Source: Kurthia sibirica
GTDB taxonomy: Bacteria > Bacillota > Bacilli > Bacillales_A > Planococcaceae
NCBI RefSeq assembly: GCF_003143975.1
Contig: NZ_QFVR01000007.1
Location: forward strand, 95,657 to 159,656
DNA length: 64,000 nucleotides
Reading direction: 5' to 3'
Numbering within the stretch: the first letter of the stretch is position 1; each line of letters opens with the position of its first letter. Both the position numbers and the translations under genes were made by a program. Of this stretch, positions 25,139 to 34,621 are shown piece after piece. The notes under the pieces were generated by a model. That model did not search any database, had not been told where the DNA came from, and saw only the letters and a program-made list of their open reading frames with translations.

Positions 25139-28100
25139 TTACTAGTGGTACATCTACCAGTGCTGTCCCCTCTTCATCTGTAACAATTTTATCGATTACG
25201 ACCTTATTTCCAATATTCATTAACTTAAATTCGGCACCTGCTAATAATTTTGTAGCATCTTTAGCATCCACTTTTTTAATCGCTAATTGCCCAGCAGTAT
25301 TCAACGGCATGTTTTTCACTGTTAATTCCTGACTATCTTGATTCACGGTTACTGTTGATTGTGCATTAACATTAACTTTGTAACCATCCGGTGCCTTATC
25401 TTCTACAATAATATAGTCTTTATACAGTAACTGATCGAATGTTACTTCACCAGCATCGTTCGTTTTTAATGTTTTCAATGCAAAGCGCTTATTACCATCG
25501 CTATCTACATTCCAAATAGTAAATACCGCATCCTTTAATACTTTATCAGGTGTAATCGCATCTACTTTTTTAATAGTAACTGCACCTGTCTCACCTGAAG
25601 CCGTGCCACCTGAGTTCGTTAGAACAACAGTTATTTTCTCAGAAGAAGGATTTGTTTCTGTTCCTGCTTGATCAGATTGTGCATAAACTTTATTTTCAAT
25701 AATTGCGCCTGTGGGAGCGTTAATATAGGATTGATATTCAATAAAATATCCTTCATGAATATCTTGTTTGAATTTCAATCTAAATGATCCATCATCATTC
25801 ATTAAAATATCGTATAATGTAGGTGATAATTCATCACCTTTTACAAATTCACCTTTTTTTGTAGAGCTTGGTTCTGCAAAATACACATGGAATGACTCTT
25901 GTAATATAAATTGATTGTCCGATGGTTTATCAATTAATGAGGCATGCGTTAAACTCGATTGTGCAAAGTTGAAATCGACAGACCAATTGATGACATCACC
26001 ATCCTGTTTACCATGTTTAATAGCATATTCATCACCATGCAAAACTGGTATTTTTGCTGTTAATTTTGATGGTGTTTTCGGGCCTGTAACCGTCGCATTA
26101 TTCGTATATTCCTTAATGATTATTTCATCTTCATCTTTTGCTTCATACGTAATTTTATATGCGCTAGAAATGGCTTCATTAAATATTAAACGGAAACCTG
26201 CATGACCATTGATTTGTTCTGCAACAACTGTAAAGTTTGTGAATTCACCAGCTTCCACACCCACGCCACCTGCAGTTAAATCTAATTTGACTATTTTAAA
26301 TGAATTGAGATCGGTTATTAAGTCCTGTGGTGAACTATCTGTGACAACTAATTGAGCTATACTTTCTTGGTTGTAATTGATTCCTAAAGTCCACTTAAAC
26401 ACTTTCTTACTATAATCATAGTCACCTGATTTAAAACCATTATTCTGTGATTCTGTACCTGGTGTAAACGTTGCTTCACCATCCGCTTTATAATCTGTTC
26501 CATTAATTGTTTCTGTAACAGTTGCTTTGTTTTTAAATGTATTTTTACCATTAATTGTTTTCGTCGTATCATAATCTGTCACATACGATATAGTTAACTT
26601 ATCTGTGACATCTTTTAAGAAGGTGATGTCAAAACCATTCTCCTTATTATCCGTTAAAGTATAATCTGTACCCACTACCAATGCTACATCTGCGGAATTT
26701 TTAATAACGACCGTAGATGGTCGTAGTAACAAGCCTCCATTTGGGTACGTTTCTGTAATACGTACATTCGACAATATTTTTTTGTCGTAATTGATCGTAA
26801 CATTCCATGCGATTGTTTTATCTTCATAGTTTTCTTTCCCTTTTACTTTAATGAGAAATGAGTTTGGTACAGTCTTATTTGCTGTCCATTCCCCACCTAA
26901 TCCAGAAACTGTATTAGCTACACTTGTATTTAATACGGTTTCTGGATTGATGAATGTTTGATAATCGATTAAATATGTTTTATTTACCGCTTTTTTAAAT
27001 TCAAATTTAAAACCTGTTTTACCAGCTGGCATCCCAGAACTCGTTCTCGTCACGGTATATTCAGAGGCGGGAACAGACGTCCAAACCTCCTTACCTGCTG
27101 CATCGTATGAAAGTTCTTTTACGATGAATGATTTTGTTTGTACATCTAGTTTTTGACCATCATAATAATCAATAAAAGAAGATTGTGCTTTCGTTAATGC
27201 ATCTTCTTTTTGGTTAAATTTAACCGTCCAATTTAATAAATGCGTTGATGGATCATAGGCACCTACTTTTTTATCCATAGCTTCTAAATAAGAAGTTGTA
27301 ACAGATGCTTCTGCATTAATAGTCTTGCCATTAGCAGTTAAAGTAACTTTGTTTTTATACGTTGCATTTACTTTGTCGATGATTTTTGTTTCATATACGA
27401 TACGATATGCTTTCGTAACATTTTTCATCGTCAAAGGAAATTTAGTATAATTCTCCGTTATTTGTGCACCTTGTGTAGCCGTGCCATTTAAATCTACATT
27501 TAGCTCATATACTTTCATTGAACCCGATATAAAGCGCAAACCTACTGGAACAGGATCTGTAATGGTGACATCACCAATTTTTTCTAGTTTTTTATTAAAG
27601 TCAATCGTCCACGTTACTTTCGATGGATTTTTAGCCTTATCTAAAATACCAGTTTTAGTTAAGGATTCTACTACATTGGGTTTGACAATAATCCCCGTAA
27701 TCCAATCCTCTGCACCAGGTACATCTACGACTAACTCTTGATTGGGATTCCCTGAAAGTTTTTCTTTTAAAGAAGACTGGACTTCAAAAGTTCCTTTAAT
27801 AATGGATTGTTTTTCAATCTCATCATTAAATGTAAAAACAACATCTCCTGTTTTTGAAATCGTATACGTTCCAAATATAACACCTGATGTATCTTGTAAA
27901 TTCCCTTGTTGTTCACTAGCAATTAATAACTGCGTCGGTAATTTAAATGAATACGTATCTCCTGCTACATAGCTATGCGGCTCTGGTAATGCCCAATCTG
28001 CTTTCAAAGTAATTTCATCACCCATAGCCATTTCTGCCCCTTGATTGATGATATTACCTTTTTTATCTGTGTATGTGATTGTTTGAATAATTTTTGTTTC

Positions 28101-28502
28101 AATTGCTGCTTTAGTCGATAATTTCTTTGATACAACAGCTTCTTTTATTATTTCTTTTGATGCAATTTGAGGCTTTTTCACAGAAACTTCTTTTTTCTCT
28201 ACCGCTTCTTTTTCCTCATTTTTCAACGGTATTACTAGTTCAGAAGATGGCTCTTTTGTTGCAATATCTCCTGATACGTCTTCATCTTTCGACTGTGGTT
28301 TTATAGATTCTTGTTTTGTGGAATCCACTGTCCTGTGATTTACTGCTTCCTCGTCCACCATCACTGTATCATTTGTCATTACATCACCACTTGCATCATT
28401 ACGATCTTGGTCTTGAGCTAATGCCATACCTGGAAGTGAACTAAGCGCCAATTGAAAAATCAACATAATTGACAATAAAAGTAGCATTAATTTATTTTTC
28501 AA
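25131..28502 (-). CDS. Large secreted adhesin A with collagen-binding-type and Cna-B domains (truncated by frameshift)
   Basis: A 1123-residue surface protein. Signal peptide 1-29 (MLLLLSIMLIFQLALSSLPG, cleavage near ALA), an acidic low-complexity stretch to about 135, an N-terminal adhesin head about 138-250, five collagen-binding/SdrG-like Ig modules (each with a W-T/S-V-x-F/I-N core, for example SKVTWTIDFNKK and GDVINWSVDFNF), then two Cna-B/SpaA domains from about 965. Cna-B 1 has the isopeptide set: Lys in TIKKVDA, Glu in VEDKAPDGY, Asn in TVKN. Cna-B 2 ends prematurely at VPLVIE and the reading frame stops; the segment with the Glu (ETKAPxGY type) is missing and the rest is in another frame (24797-25138). 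Start TTG at 28502 after aaggg. Paralogue of the next gene. As read, the protein would be secreted, not anchored. Confidence 0.85.
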   Translation of the reverse strand: MKNKLMLLLLSIMLIFQLALSSLPGMALAQDQDRNDASGDVMTNDTVMVDEEAVNHRTVDSTKQESIKPQSKDEDVSGDIATKEPSSELVIPLKNEEKEAVEKKEVSVKKPQIASKEIIKEAVVSKKLSTKAAIETKIIQTITYTDKKGNIINQGAEMAMGDEITLKADWALPEPHSYVAGDTYSFKLPTQLLIASEQQGNLQDTSGVIFGTYTISKTGDVVFTFNDEIEKQSIIKGTFEVQSSLKEKLSGNPNQELVVDVPGAEDWITGIIVKPNVVESLTKTGILDKAKNPSKVTWTIDFNKKLEKIGDVTITDPVPVGLRFISGSMKVYELNVDLNGTATQGAQITENYTKFPLTMKNVTKAYRIVYETKIIDKVNATYKNKVTLTANGKTINAEASVTTSYLEAMDKKVGAYDPSTHLLNWTVKFNQKEDALTKAQSSFIDYYDGQKLDVQTKSFIVKELSYDAAGKEVWTSVPASEYTVTRTSSGMPAGKTGFKFEFKKAVNKTYLIDYQTFINPETVLNTSVANTVSGLGGEWTANKTVPNSFLIKVKGKENYEDKTIAWNVTINYDKKILSNVRITETYPNGGLLLRPSTVVIKNSADVALVVGTDYTLTDNKENGFDITFLKDVTDKLTISYVTDYDTTKTINGKNTFKNKATVTETINGTDYKADGEATFTPGTESQNNGFKSGDYDYSKKVFKWTLGINYNQESIAQLVVTDSSPQDLITDLNSFKIVKLDLTAGGVGVEAGEFTNFTVVAEQINGHAGFRLIFNEAISSAYKITYEAKDEDEIIIKEYTNNATVTGPKTPSKLTAKIPVLHGDEYAIKHGKQDGDVINWSVDFNFAQSSLTHASLIDKPSDNQFILQESFHVYFAEPSSTKKGEFVKGDELSPTLYDILMNDDGSFRLKFKQDIHEGYFIEYQSYINAPTGAIIENKVYAQSDQAGTETNPSSEKITVVLTNSGGTASGETGAVTIKKVDAITPDKVLKDAVFTIWNVDSDGNKRFALKTLKTNDAGEVTFDQLLYKDYIIVEDKAPDGYKVNVNAQSTVTVNQDSQELTVKNMPLNTAGQLAIKKVDAKDATKLLAGAEFKLMNIGNKVVIDKIVTDEEGTALVDVPLVIE

Positions 28503-28683
28503 TACTATCCAACCCTTTCTATTAATTATTGTTTTTTATTCTGTGATTCATTTAAGCAGTCATCCTATTCAACTACTTGTCTCCTCTTTATTTCCTCTTT
28601 TATGTAGTACTTTCAAAATCTGTACATATATTATTTCCCCCTTTATAAATAGAAAAACCATTTTTTCACTTATTTTCCAACAA

Positions 28684-28716
28684 AAAAAGACAACTAAAAT
28701 AATGTTGTCTTTTGTC
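28684..28716 (-). terminator. Terminator after adhesin B
   Basis: On the minus strand aaagacaac pairs with gttgtcttt and is followed by seven T. It separates the two adhesin genes into different transcripts; the remaining gap to 28503 shows no clear promoter. Confidence 0.8.
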
Positions 28717-28724
28717 TATTTAAG

Positions 28725-31700
28725 TTAACTACGTCGTTTTGCCCTACTATAAATCATAAAAGTAACCTCTAGTAGTACTATACCAAATACTGTTAATATC
28801 CAATTATTCATCATACTCATCTGAGGTAGATTTTTATTCAATTGTTTTTTTTCAGTTGTGTTTTTTTTATTTATTTGTTGCTGGTGCTTTTCAGTTACTG
28901 TCCGTTTATTTAACTTATTCTCTCTTTCAATTGCTTTACGTATCTCCAATTCTATTTTTCTTTCAGCTGCTTTCATTTTTCTTTCCAATTCTTTTTGTTT
29001 TTCCAGAGCAATTCTATTTTTTTCTCTGTTTTTCTCCCTTGTATCAACAGAACCGCCACCATCTATAATCGTAATAATTGGTTTCACCGGTTTTCCTGAA
29101 ATAATTGGTTTTTCAGGTTTGGTTCGTTCTTCTGGTTTTCCAGGTCCACTCGGTTCTTCTGGTTTTCCAGGTCCACTCGGTTCTTCTGGTTTTCCAGGTC
29201 CACTCGGTTCTTCTGGTTCTCCAGGTCCACTCGGTTCTTCTGGTTTTCCAGGTCCACTCGGTTCTTCTGGTTCTCCAGGTCCACTCGGTTCTTCTGGTTC
29301 TCCAGGTCCACTCGGTTCTTCTGGTTCTCCAGGTCCACTCGGTTCTTCTGGTTCTCCAGGTCCACTTGGTTCTTCTGGTTCTCCAGGTCCATTCGATTCT
29401 TCATCTAACTTGGTATTTGTAATCTCTAGATGAACAACACCATTGTTCATCATCGTAATTTTTTTAGGGATATTATCTAATTTATAACCTTCAGGTGCCT
29501 TCGTTTCAATAATGAAAATTTCTCCTGTAGCATATAAAGCTGGGATGATGACGGTCGCCTGTCCTTCTTCATTTGTAGTTACTTGTTCTTCAATCACCTG
29601 ACTATCCGCGTTTATTATTCTAAATTGTGCATTTTTTAATAATTTACTCCGATTATTTATATCCACTTTTTTGATGTGTAACGTACTCGAATATATTGCT
29701 GGTCGATTTGTAATAGCTAAATCAACTATTACACCATTAATCGTTACGTCATACTGATTAGTTGAATTCATTAGATAACCCGGTGAAGCTCGATCTTCTA
29801 CGACAATATATTTTTTAAAGAGCAACTGCTTAATTTCTGCGATACCATTTTGATCTGTTGCCACTGTCTTTAATGGATAATTCTTTTTGCCATCTTTATC
29901 GACACTCCATAAAGTAAACACTGTATCTTTTAAGCCTAGATTACTATTTGTAGCATCTGTTTTTTTAATCCTCAACACACCATTATCGCCTGATGCAGAA
30001 CCACTAGATGTTGTTTTAATAATTTTTATTGTAGCGCTAGTAGTTCGCTCATCACTTAGTTGCTTCGCCTTTGCCGTTACTTTATTTTCAACGCTAGCTC
30101 TATTTGGTACATTGACGTAAGCATCATATTTAATAATATAGGCTAATTGAATTTCCGATAAAAAATAAACTTCAATTGTGTCCCCTTTTTTAATAATTTT
30201 ATATAGTGAAGGATCTGCTGCTACACCCGGCAAATATTCACCCGGTTTTTTCGAATTTGGAATTCCTTCATAAACGGCAAAACTATCCTCGATTAAAAAT
30301 TGAGGACTATCGCCAATTTTTTTTGGAATATCTGTCAAAACAGCATTTGATAATGTTGATTGAGCTGCATTAAAAACAACTGTCCAATTTATCAAATCCT
30401 CCGATTGTATACCCGTTTTCTGTACATACGTATTACCTGAAATTACAGATAATTTAGCAGTAAATGGTGTACTACGTCCCGTCACTATCGCGTTATGATT
30501 ATAATCTGTTTCCGTCAAATCTGCTATTTTATCTGCATCATAGACAATTTTATACGGCCGATTAATAGGCTCTGTAAATTGTATGACTAACGTTGTTTTA
30601 TCGATTGCGCCATCTTTTATTTTATAGGAGGCTTTGTAGTTTGTAATTGCTCCACCTACCTCTACTCCCTCGCCACCATTTTTAATATTCAGTTCTTTAA
30701 TTTGAATGGACTCTAATCGTGGTATTAAACCTTGTGCTGTGTTATTTTCAACGGTGAATCCCTCATCATAATATTTTTGTTGAAAATTTACACCTGTTGT
30801 CCAAGTTACAGCCTTTGTCACATAATTGTATACACCTTTTGAGTAGCCATCTGCTCGGAAGCTAATATAGGGTGTGAAAGTTGCTGTCGATGTTGATTTT
30901 GGTTCATATTCCGATGAATTCATTCTATTTTTTTCACTAGTTATCCTATTCAAGCTCACAACACCCATATTTAATGTCGCTTTATTGCCAAAGTCTGTTT
31001 TCCCATCTGGTAATTTAGTGATATCAAATTTTGTAATATAAGAGACATTTACAATACCTACTGTCGGCTTGAGAAAATGAATTTCGAACAACTTGTCACT
31101 AAAAACAACGAGTGAATAATCGATATCTTTTTGCATTACTTTACCTTTGCTGTCTACTAACTTAAAACTATCTTCTATTAGTGTTAAACCGCTTGTTTGA
31201 AATTCATCGACAATGCTGGTGTTAGTTAATGGCACTTCAAAATTATTGATTTTTATACGCCATTCAACTGTTTTGGTGGCATAATCAGCCAAACCTACTG
31301 ATTTTGAAATATAGGGATTAATATAATCTCCCGTACTTGTAACTGCTCCATTTACCCCTAAACCAGAAATGGAATTGCTCACTTTAAAACTTCCTTGCAA
31401 CCCTGGTTTTAAAATTGTTTGATATTGTATGCGATATTCATGTTCAACCATTTGTTTAAAGTCAAACTGAAAGCCATCTTGTCCTTTAGAATTTTTCTTA
31501 TATATGATGTTGTAAAAGTCTTTAGTAACATTCATCCAAGTAATATTGCTATTAGTATCTACCACTTTTTTTGATACGATAAATGAGCTTGTCACCAATG
31601 AAACCGTATCGCTAAAATAATCTTCAAAATAGGCTTCAGTTGTTTCGAATGTTTGCGCGTCTCGATTAAATAATACTTCCCAGTTCTGCGTTCGTGAATT

Positions 31701-33014
31701 CCGATCGAAATTTACGACACGCTTCGTGATTGGTGCAAATTGTACAACAGCAACAGAAGCAGCTGCCTGTATTTTTTGGTTATTTCCTAGCGTTATTTCA
31801 GCTTTGTTTTTATAGGTTACCGTTTTTGCTTCATCAATTATCGTATCATATATGAGGCGATATGCTGTGTCTACATTTTTGATTTTAAGAGGGAGATTTT
31901 GTTCTAATAGTGGTACTTCATCACCTTGCTCCACCATATTACCTTGAATATCGGTAACTTTCAGTTCATATAACTTGATAGATTGTTTATTCAAGGTTAA
32001 CCCTTTTGGTATAAGATCCGTTATTGTGATATCACCGATTGATTCACCGTGTTTATTGATATCGATAGTCCAACGAATATATTCGGGTGTTTCTGTTTTA
32101 TTCGTTTGACCTTTCTTTTCAAAAGTTACTTTATATTTTGGTCGTACGATAATCGCTAATTTAAATTCACCATCCATCGGCAAGTCAACAAGTAACGTTT
32201 GTACATTTGCACCTACTAAATCTTCTCTGATAATCGTATTGACGGTAAACATACCTGTAATATTGTCATTCACTTCTATTTCTTCACTAAATGTAAATTC
32301 AACAATACCATTTTTATACAATATATATTGACCAAAAATAGTACCTTCTGTACCAATCAATGAACCATATTGTTCCGATGAAATGAGAAATTGCTTGGGT
32401 GTTTTGAATGTGAAGGTCGCATTTTTCTTATAATGATGACCATCTGGTATTTGCCATTTAGCTGTAAATGTAATGTCATCCCCCACATTCATCTTATGAT
32501 TTTCTTCCACTGTTTTACCGTTTTTATCTTTATATGTGACTTCCTTTAGTAGATTTTCCGTTATGATCATAGGTGATGATGCACTATTTTCATCTGAATC
32601 ATCTGCTAATGGACCTGTTTCTTCGTTGTTTTTAGCTTGTACTAGTGGTTTTCTAATCCTTTTTTCAACTACCTCTATTTTATTTTTTATTATAGGATTT
32701 AGAGAGGTTTTTGAATTTTGATTGTCTCTATCGATTACTGGAACTGTTTTAATCGGCGTTATATCCTCTTTATTCTCCGTATCTTCCTCCACTAAAGCTG
32801 GTATTATTATCTTGTCATCCTTAAATTCTTCATCCTCATCCGTTATCACAATATCATTTGAAGCTGACTTATGGTCTATACCTTTTTCATCGAGTGCCGT
32901 CGTCATAGGTGCATCTGGATTTTCAGTAGCAAAAGTATTTTGTGGTATTGTGCTAAATGCCAATTGAAATACGAGTACGAATGAAAATAGATTGAGCATC
33001 CATTTACGTTTCAA
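28725..33014 (-). CDS. Giant surface adhesin B with Cna-B domains, PGEPEEPSG repeats and non-canonical LPQMS signal
   Basis: A 1429-residue paralogue of adhesin A. Signal peptide 1-29 (cleavage near TFA), acidic linker, adhesin head (VGDDITFTAKWQIPDGHHYK), five collagen-binding-type modules (for example YIRWTIDINKHGESIGDITI, QNWEVLFNRD, VEWRIKINN, INWTVVFNAAQS), two Cna-B domains with isopeptide Lys (RIKKTDA, HIKKVDI), Glu (VVEDRASPGY, IIETKAPEGY) and Asn (ITNRP, ITNTK). Then ten 9-residue GPGEPEEPS/GPGKPEEPS units, a highly charged coiled coil (REKNRIALEKQKELERKMKA), and a C-terminal NLPQMS - hydrophobic helix - RAKRRS. LPQMS lacks the usual TG of LPxTG, so sortase processing is uncertain. 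Start TTG at 33014 after aaggagg. Confidence 0.88.
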   Translation of the reverse strand: MKRKWMLNLFSFVLVFQLAFSTIPQNTFATENPDAPMTTALDEKGIDHKSASNDIVITDEDEEFKDDKIIIPALVEEDTENKEDITPIKTVPVIDRDNQNSKTSLNPIIKNKIEVVEKRIRKPLVQAKNNEETGPLADDSDENSASSPMIITENLLKEVTYKDKNGKTVEENHKMNVGDDITFTAKWQIPDGHHYKKNATFTFKTPKQFLISSEQYGSLIGTEGTIFGQYILYKNGIVEFTFSEEIEVNDNITGMFTVNTIIREDLVGANVQTLLVDLPMDGEFKLAIIVRPKYKVTFEKKGQTNKTETPEYIRWTIDINKHGESIGDITITDLIPKGLTLNKQSIKLYELKVTDIQGNMVEQGDEVPLLEQNLPLKIKNVDTAYRLIYDTIIDEAKTVTYKNKAEITLGNNQKIQAAASVAVVQFAPITKRVVNFDRNSRTQNWEVLFNRDAQTFETTEAYFEDYFSDTVSLVTSSFIVSKKVVDTNSNITWMNVTKDFYNIIYKKNSKGQDGFQFDFKQMVEHEYRIQYQTILKPGLQGSFKVSNSISGLGVNGAVTSTGDYINPYISKSVGLADYATKTVEWRIKINNFEVPLTNTSIVDEFQTSGLTLIEDSFKLVDSKGKVMQKDIDYSLVVFSDKLFEIHFLKPTVGIVNVSYITKFDITKLPDGKTDFGNKATLNMGVVSLNRITSEKNRMNSSEYEPKSTSTATFTPYISFRADGYSKGVYNYVTKAVTWTTGVNFQQKYYDEGFTVENNTAQGLIPRLESIQIKELNIKNGGEGVEVGGAITNYKASYKIKDGAIDKTTLVIQFTEPINRPYKIVYDADKIADLTETDYNHNAIVTGRSTPFTAKLSVISGNTYVQKTGIQSEDLINWTVVFNAAQSTLSNAVLTDIPKKIGDSPQFLIEDSFAVYEGIPNSKKPGEYLPGVAADPSLYKIIKKGDTIEVYFLSEIQLAYIIKYDAYVNVPNRASVENKVTAKAKQLSDERTTSATIKIIKTTSSGSASGDNGVLRIKKTDATNSNLGLKDTVFTLWSVDKDGKKNYPLKTVATDQNGIAEIKQLLFKKYIVVEDRASPGYLMNSTNQYDVTINGVIVDLAITNRPAIYSSTLHIKKVDINNRSKLLKNAQFRIINADSQVIEEQVTTNEEGQATVIIPALYATGEIFIIETKAPEGYKLDNIPKKITMMNNGVVHLEITNTKLDEESNGPGEPEEPSGPGEPEEPSGPGEPEEPSGPGEPEEPSGPGEPEEPSGPGKPEEPSGPGEPEEPSGPGKPEEPSGPGKPEEPSGPGKPEERTKPEKPIISGKPVKPIITIIDGGGSVDTREKNREKNRIALEKQKELERKMKAAERKIELEIRKAIERENKLNKRTVTEKHQQQINKKNTTEKKQLNKNLPQMSMMNNWILTVFGIVLLEVTFMIYSRAKRRS
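29129..29398 (-). repeat. Ten tandem 27-bp units encoding GP-G-E/K-PEEPS
   Basis: Near-identical 27-bp direct repeats; units differ mainly at the third residue codon (Glu or Lys, order E E E E E K E K K K from the protein N-terminal side), the last unit diverging into ERTKP. As 27 is divisible by three, all frames stay open across them, which creates spurious open frames on both strands. Likely cell-wall-spanning stalk prone to copy-number change. Confidence 0.93.
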
Positions 33015-33073
33015 TGAATTTACGCCTCCTTATCATCTATTTTTCTTTGATTTTATTAGAGTAATTGTCCAAA

Positions 33074-33112
33074 ATAAAAAGAGTGCTCTAATATTATTAT
33101 TAGAGCACTCCC
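33074..33112 (-). terminator. Terminator after purA
   Basis: gagtgctctaata pairs perfectly with tattagagcactc around four bases and is followed by a T run on the minus strand. Confidence 0.9.
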
Positions 33113-33182
33113 ACTATTCATACACAATAACCATTTGTATTTTTATTACAAAAAAGGTATTTTGTTGTTATTTAATTCGAAA

Positions 33183-34478
33183 TTACTTGTTATTTTCCCA
33201 TACATCTAAAAGCACATTTGTTTGATCACGATCTGGACCAACTGAGAAAGTGGCGATACGAATACCCGTTAATTCACTTACACGTTGTACATAATTACGT
33301 GCATTGGCAGGTAACTCTTCTAACGTACGACAAGCTGTAACATCTTCTGGCCAACCTGGTAGTTCTTCATATATTGGTTTACACCCTTCAAGAACATGTA
33401 AACTAGCTGGATATTCTGTTAATACTTCACCTTCGTACTCATAAGCAGTACAGATTTTCACTGTATCCAGACCTGATAATACATCAATCGAGTTTAGTGC
33501 TAAATCTGTAATACCTGATACTCGACGTGAATGGCGAACAACTACAGAATCAAACCAACCAACACGGCGTGGACGACCTGTTGTCGTACCGTATTCTCTA
33601 CCAACTTCACGAATTTGATGACCTACTTCATCAAATAATTCAGTAGGGAATGGACCGTCACCAACACGTGATGTATAAGCTTTACCAACGCCGATAACGC
33701 GATCCACTTGTGATGGGCCAATCCCTGCACCTGTTGCTACGCCACCCGCTACTGGATTTGAAGATGTTACGTATGGGTATGTGCCATGATCTACATCAAG
33801 TAAAATACCTTGAGCGCCTTCAAATAATACCTTACCTTCTTCATCAATAATATCATTTAGTACTTTTGATGTATCTGTTACATACTTAGCAATTTGTTGA
33901 CCAAAGTCATAAAATTCTTCGAACATATCATCAAAGTTTAACGGTGCTACTTCATAGAATTTTTCAAATAAGCGATTTTTTAGCGCTAAGTTTTCACGTA
34001 ATTTTTTCTCAAATACGTCGCGGTCTAGTAAATCAGCGATACGGATACCAATACGTTGTACTTTATCTGTATAACATGGGCCGATCCCTTTACATGTCGT
34101 GCCGATTTTAGCGTCTCCGCGTGATTCTTCATCAATTTTATCTTGATATACATGATATGGAAGAATAACATGAGCACGATTTGAAATGCGTAAATTATCT
34201 GTGTTCACACCACGCGCTTGTAAGCCTTTTAATTCTGTCATCAAAGCTTTTGGATTGATCACCATACCATTACCCATAACAGAAATTTTATCTGAATAAA
34301 AAATACCAGATGGAATTAAGTGAAGCTTATACGTCTCACCTTTGAACTGAATTGTATGCCCTGCATTGTCCCCGCCTGAAAAACGAGCGATTGCGTCGGC
34401 TTTCTTAGATAGGAAGTCGGTAATTTTCCCTTTACCTTCGTCTCCCCATTGTGTTCCTACTACTACTATTGATGTCAT
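33183..34478 (-). CDS. purA: Adenylosuccinate synthetase
   Basis: A 431-residue enzyme making adenylosuccinate from IMP, aspartate and GTP, the first committed step to AMP. Hallmarks: [14 protein letters not shown] at the N-terminus, [59 protein letters not shown] segment and the C-terminal SVGPDRDQT. Length is normal. Transcribed from its own promoter, with terminators on both sides. ATG at 34478. Confidence 0.98.
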   Translation of the reverse strand: MTSIVVVGTQWGDEGKGKITDFLSKKADAIARFSGGDNAGHTIQFKGETYKLHLIPSGIFYSDKISVMGNGMVINPKALMTELKGLQARGVNTDNLRISNRAHVILPYHVYQDKIDEESRGDAKIGTTCKGIGPCYTDKVQRIGIRIADLLDRDVFEKKLRENLALKNRLFEKFYEVAPLNFDDMFEEFYDFGQQIAKYVTDTSKVLNDIIDEEGKVLFEGAQGILLDVDHGTYPYVTSSNPVAGGVATGAGIGPSQVDRVIGVGKAYTSRVGDGPFPTELFDEVGHQIREVGREYGTTTGRPRRVGWFDSVVVRHSRRVSGITDLALNSIDVLSGLDTVKICTAYEYEGEVLTEYPASLHVLEGCKPIYEELPGWPEDVTACRTLEELPANARNYVQRVSELTGIRIATFSVGPDRDQTNVLLDVWENNK

Positions 34479-34531
34479 TTATGAGCACCCCCGTCAGATA
34501 CTTTTGCAGTATCCTGAATCAAACAAGAATT

Positions 34532-34560
34532 ATTTTATCAACGATTTTCTTTCTAGTCAA
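34532..34560 (-). promoter_or_regulatory. purA promoter
   Basis: On the minus strand ttgact (34555-34560) - 17 bp - taaaat (34532-34537). The leader contains a small perfect stem gatact/agtatc. No clear PurR box pair was seen. Confidence 0.65.
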
Positions 34561-34570
34561 CAAAAAACTC

Positions 34571-34619
34571 AAAAAAACACGAACATGTTATCATTAATAA
34601 TAAACATCGTTCGTGTTTC
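34571..34619 (-). terminator. Terminator after dnaB
   Basis: acacgaac pairs with gttcgtgt, with an inner atgtt/aacat pairing, followed by seven T on the minus strand. Confidence 0.8.
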
Positions 34620-34621
34620 AA

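Noticed and set aside
29129..29398. Possible CRISPR array
   Set aside because: The 27-bp units are directly adjacent with no unique spacers and encode a protein stalk.
29084..29433. Long open frames on both strands across the PGEPEEPSG region
   Set aside because: They arise because a 27-bp repeat without stops keeps every frame open; the adhesin B frame alone continues into conserved domains on both sides.
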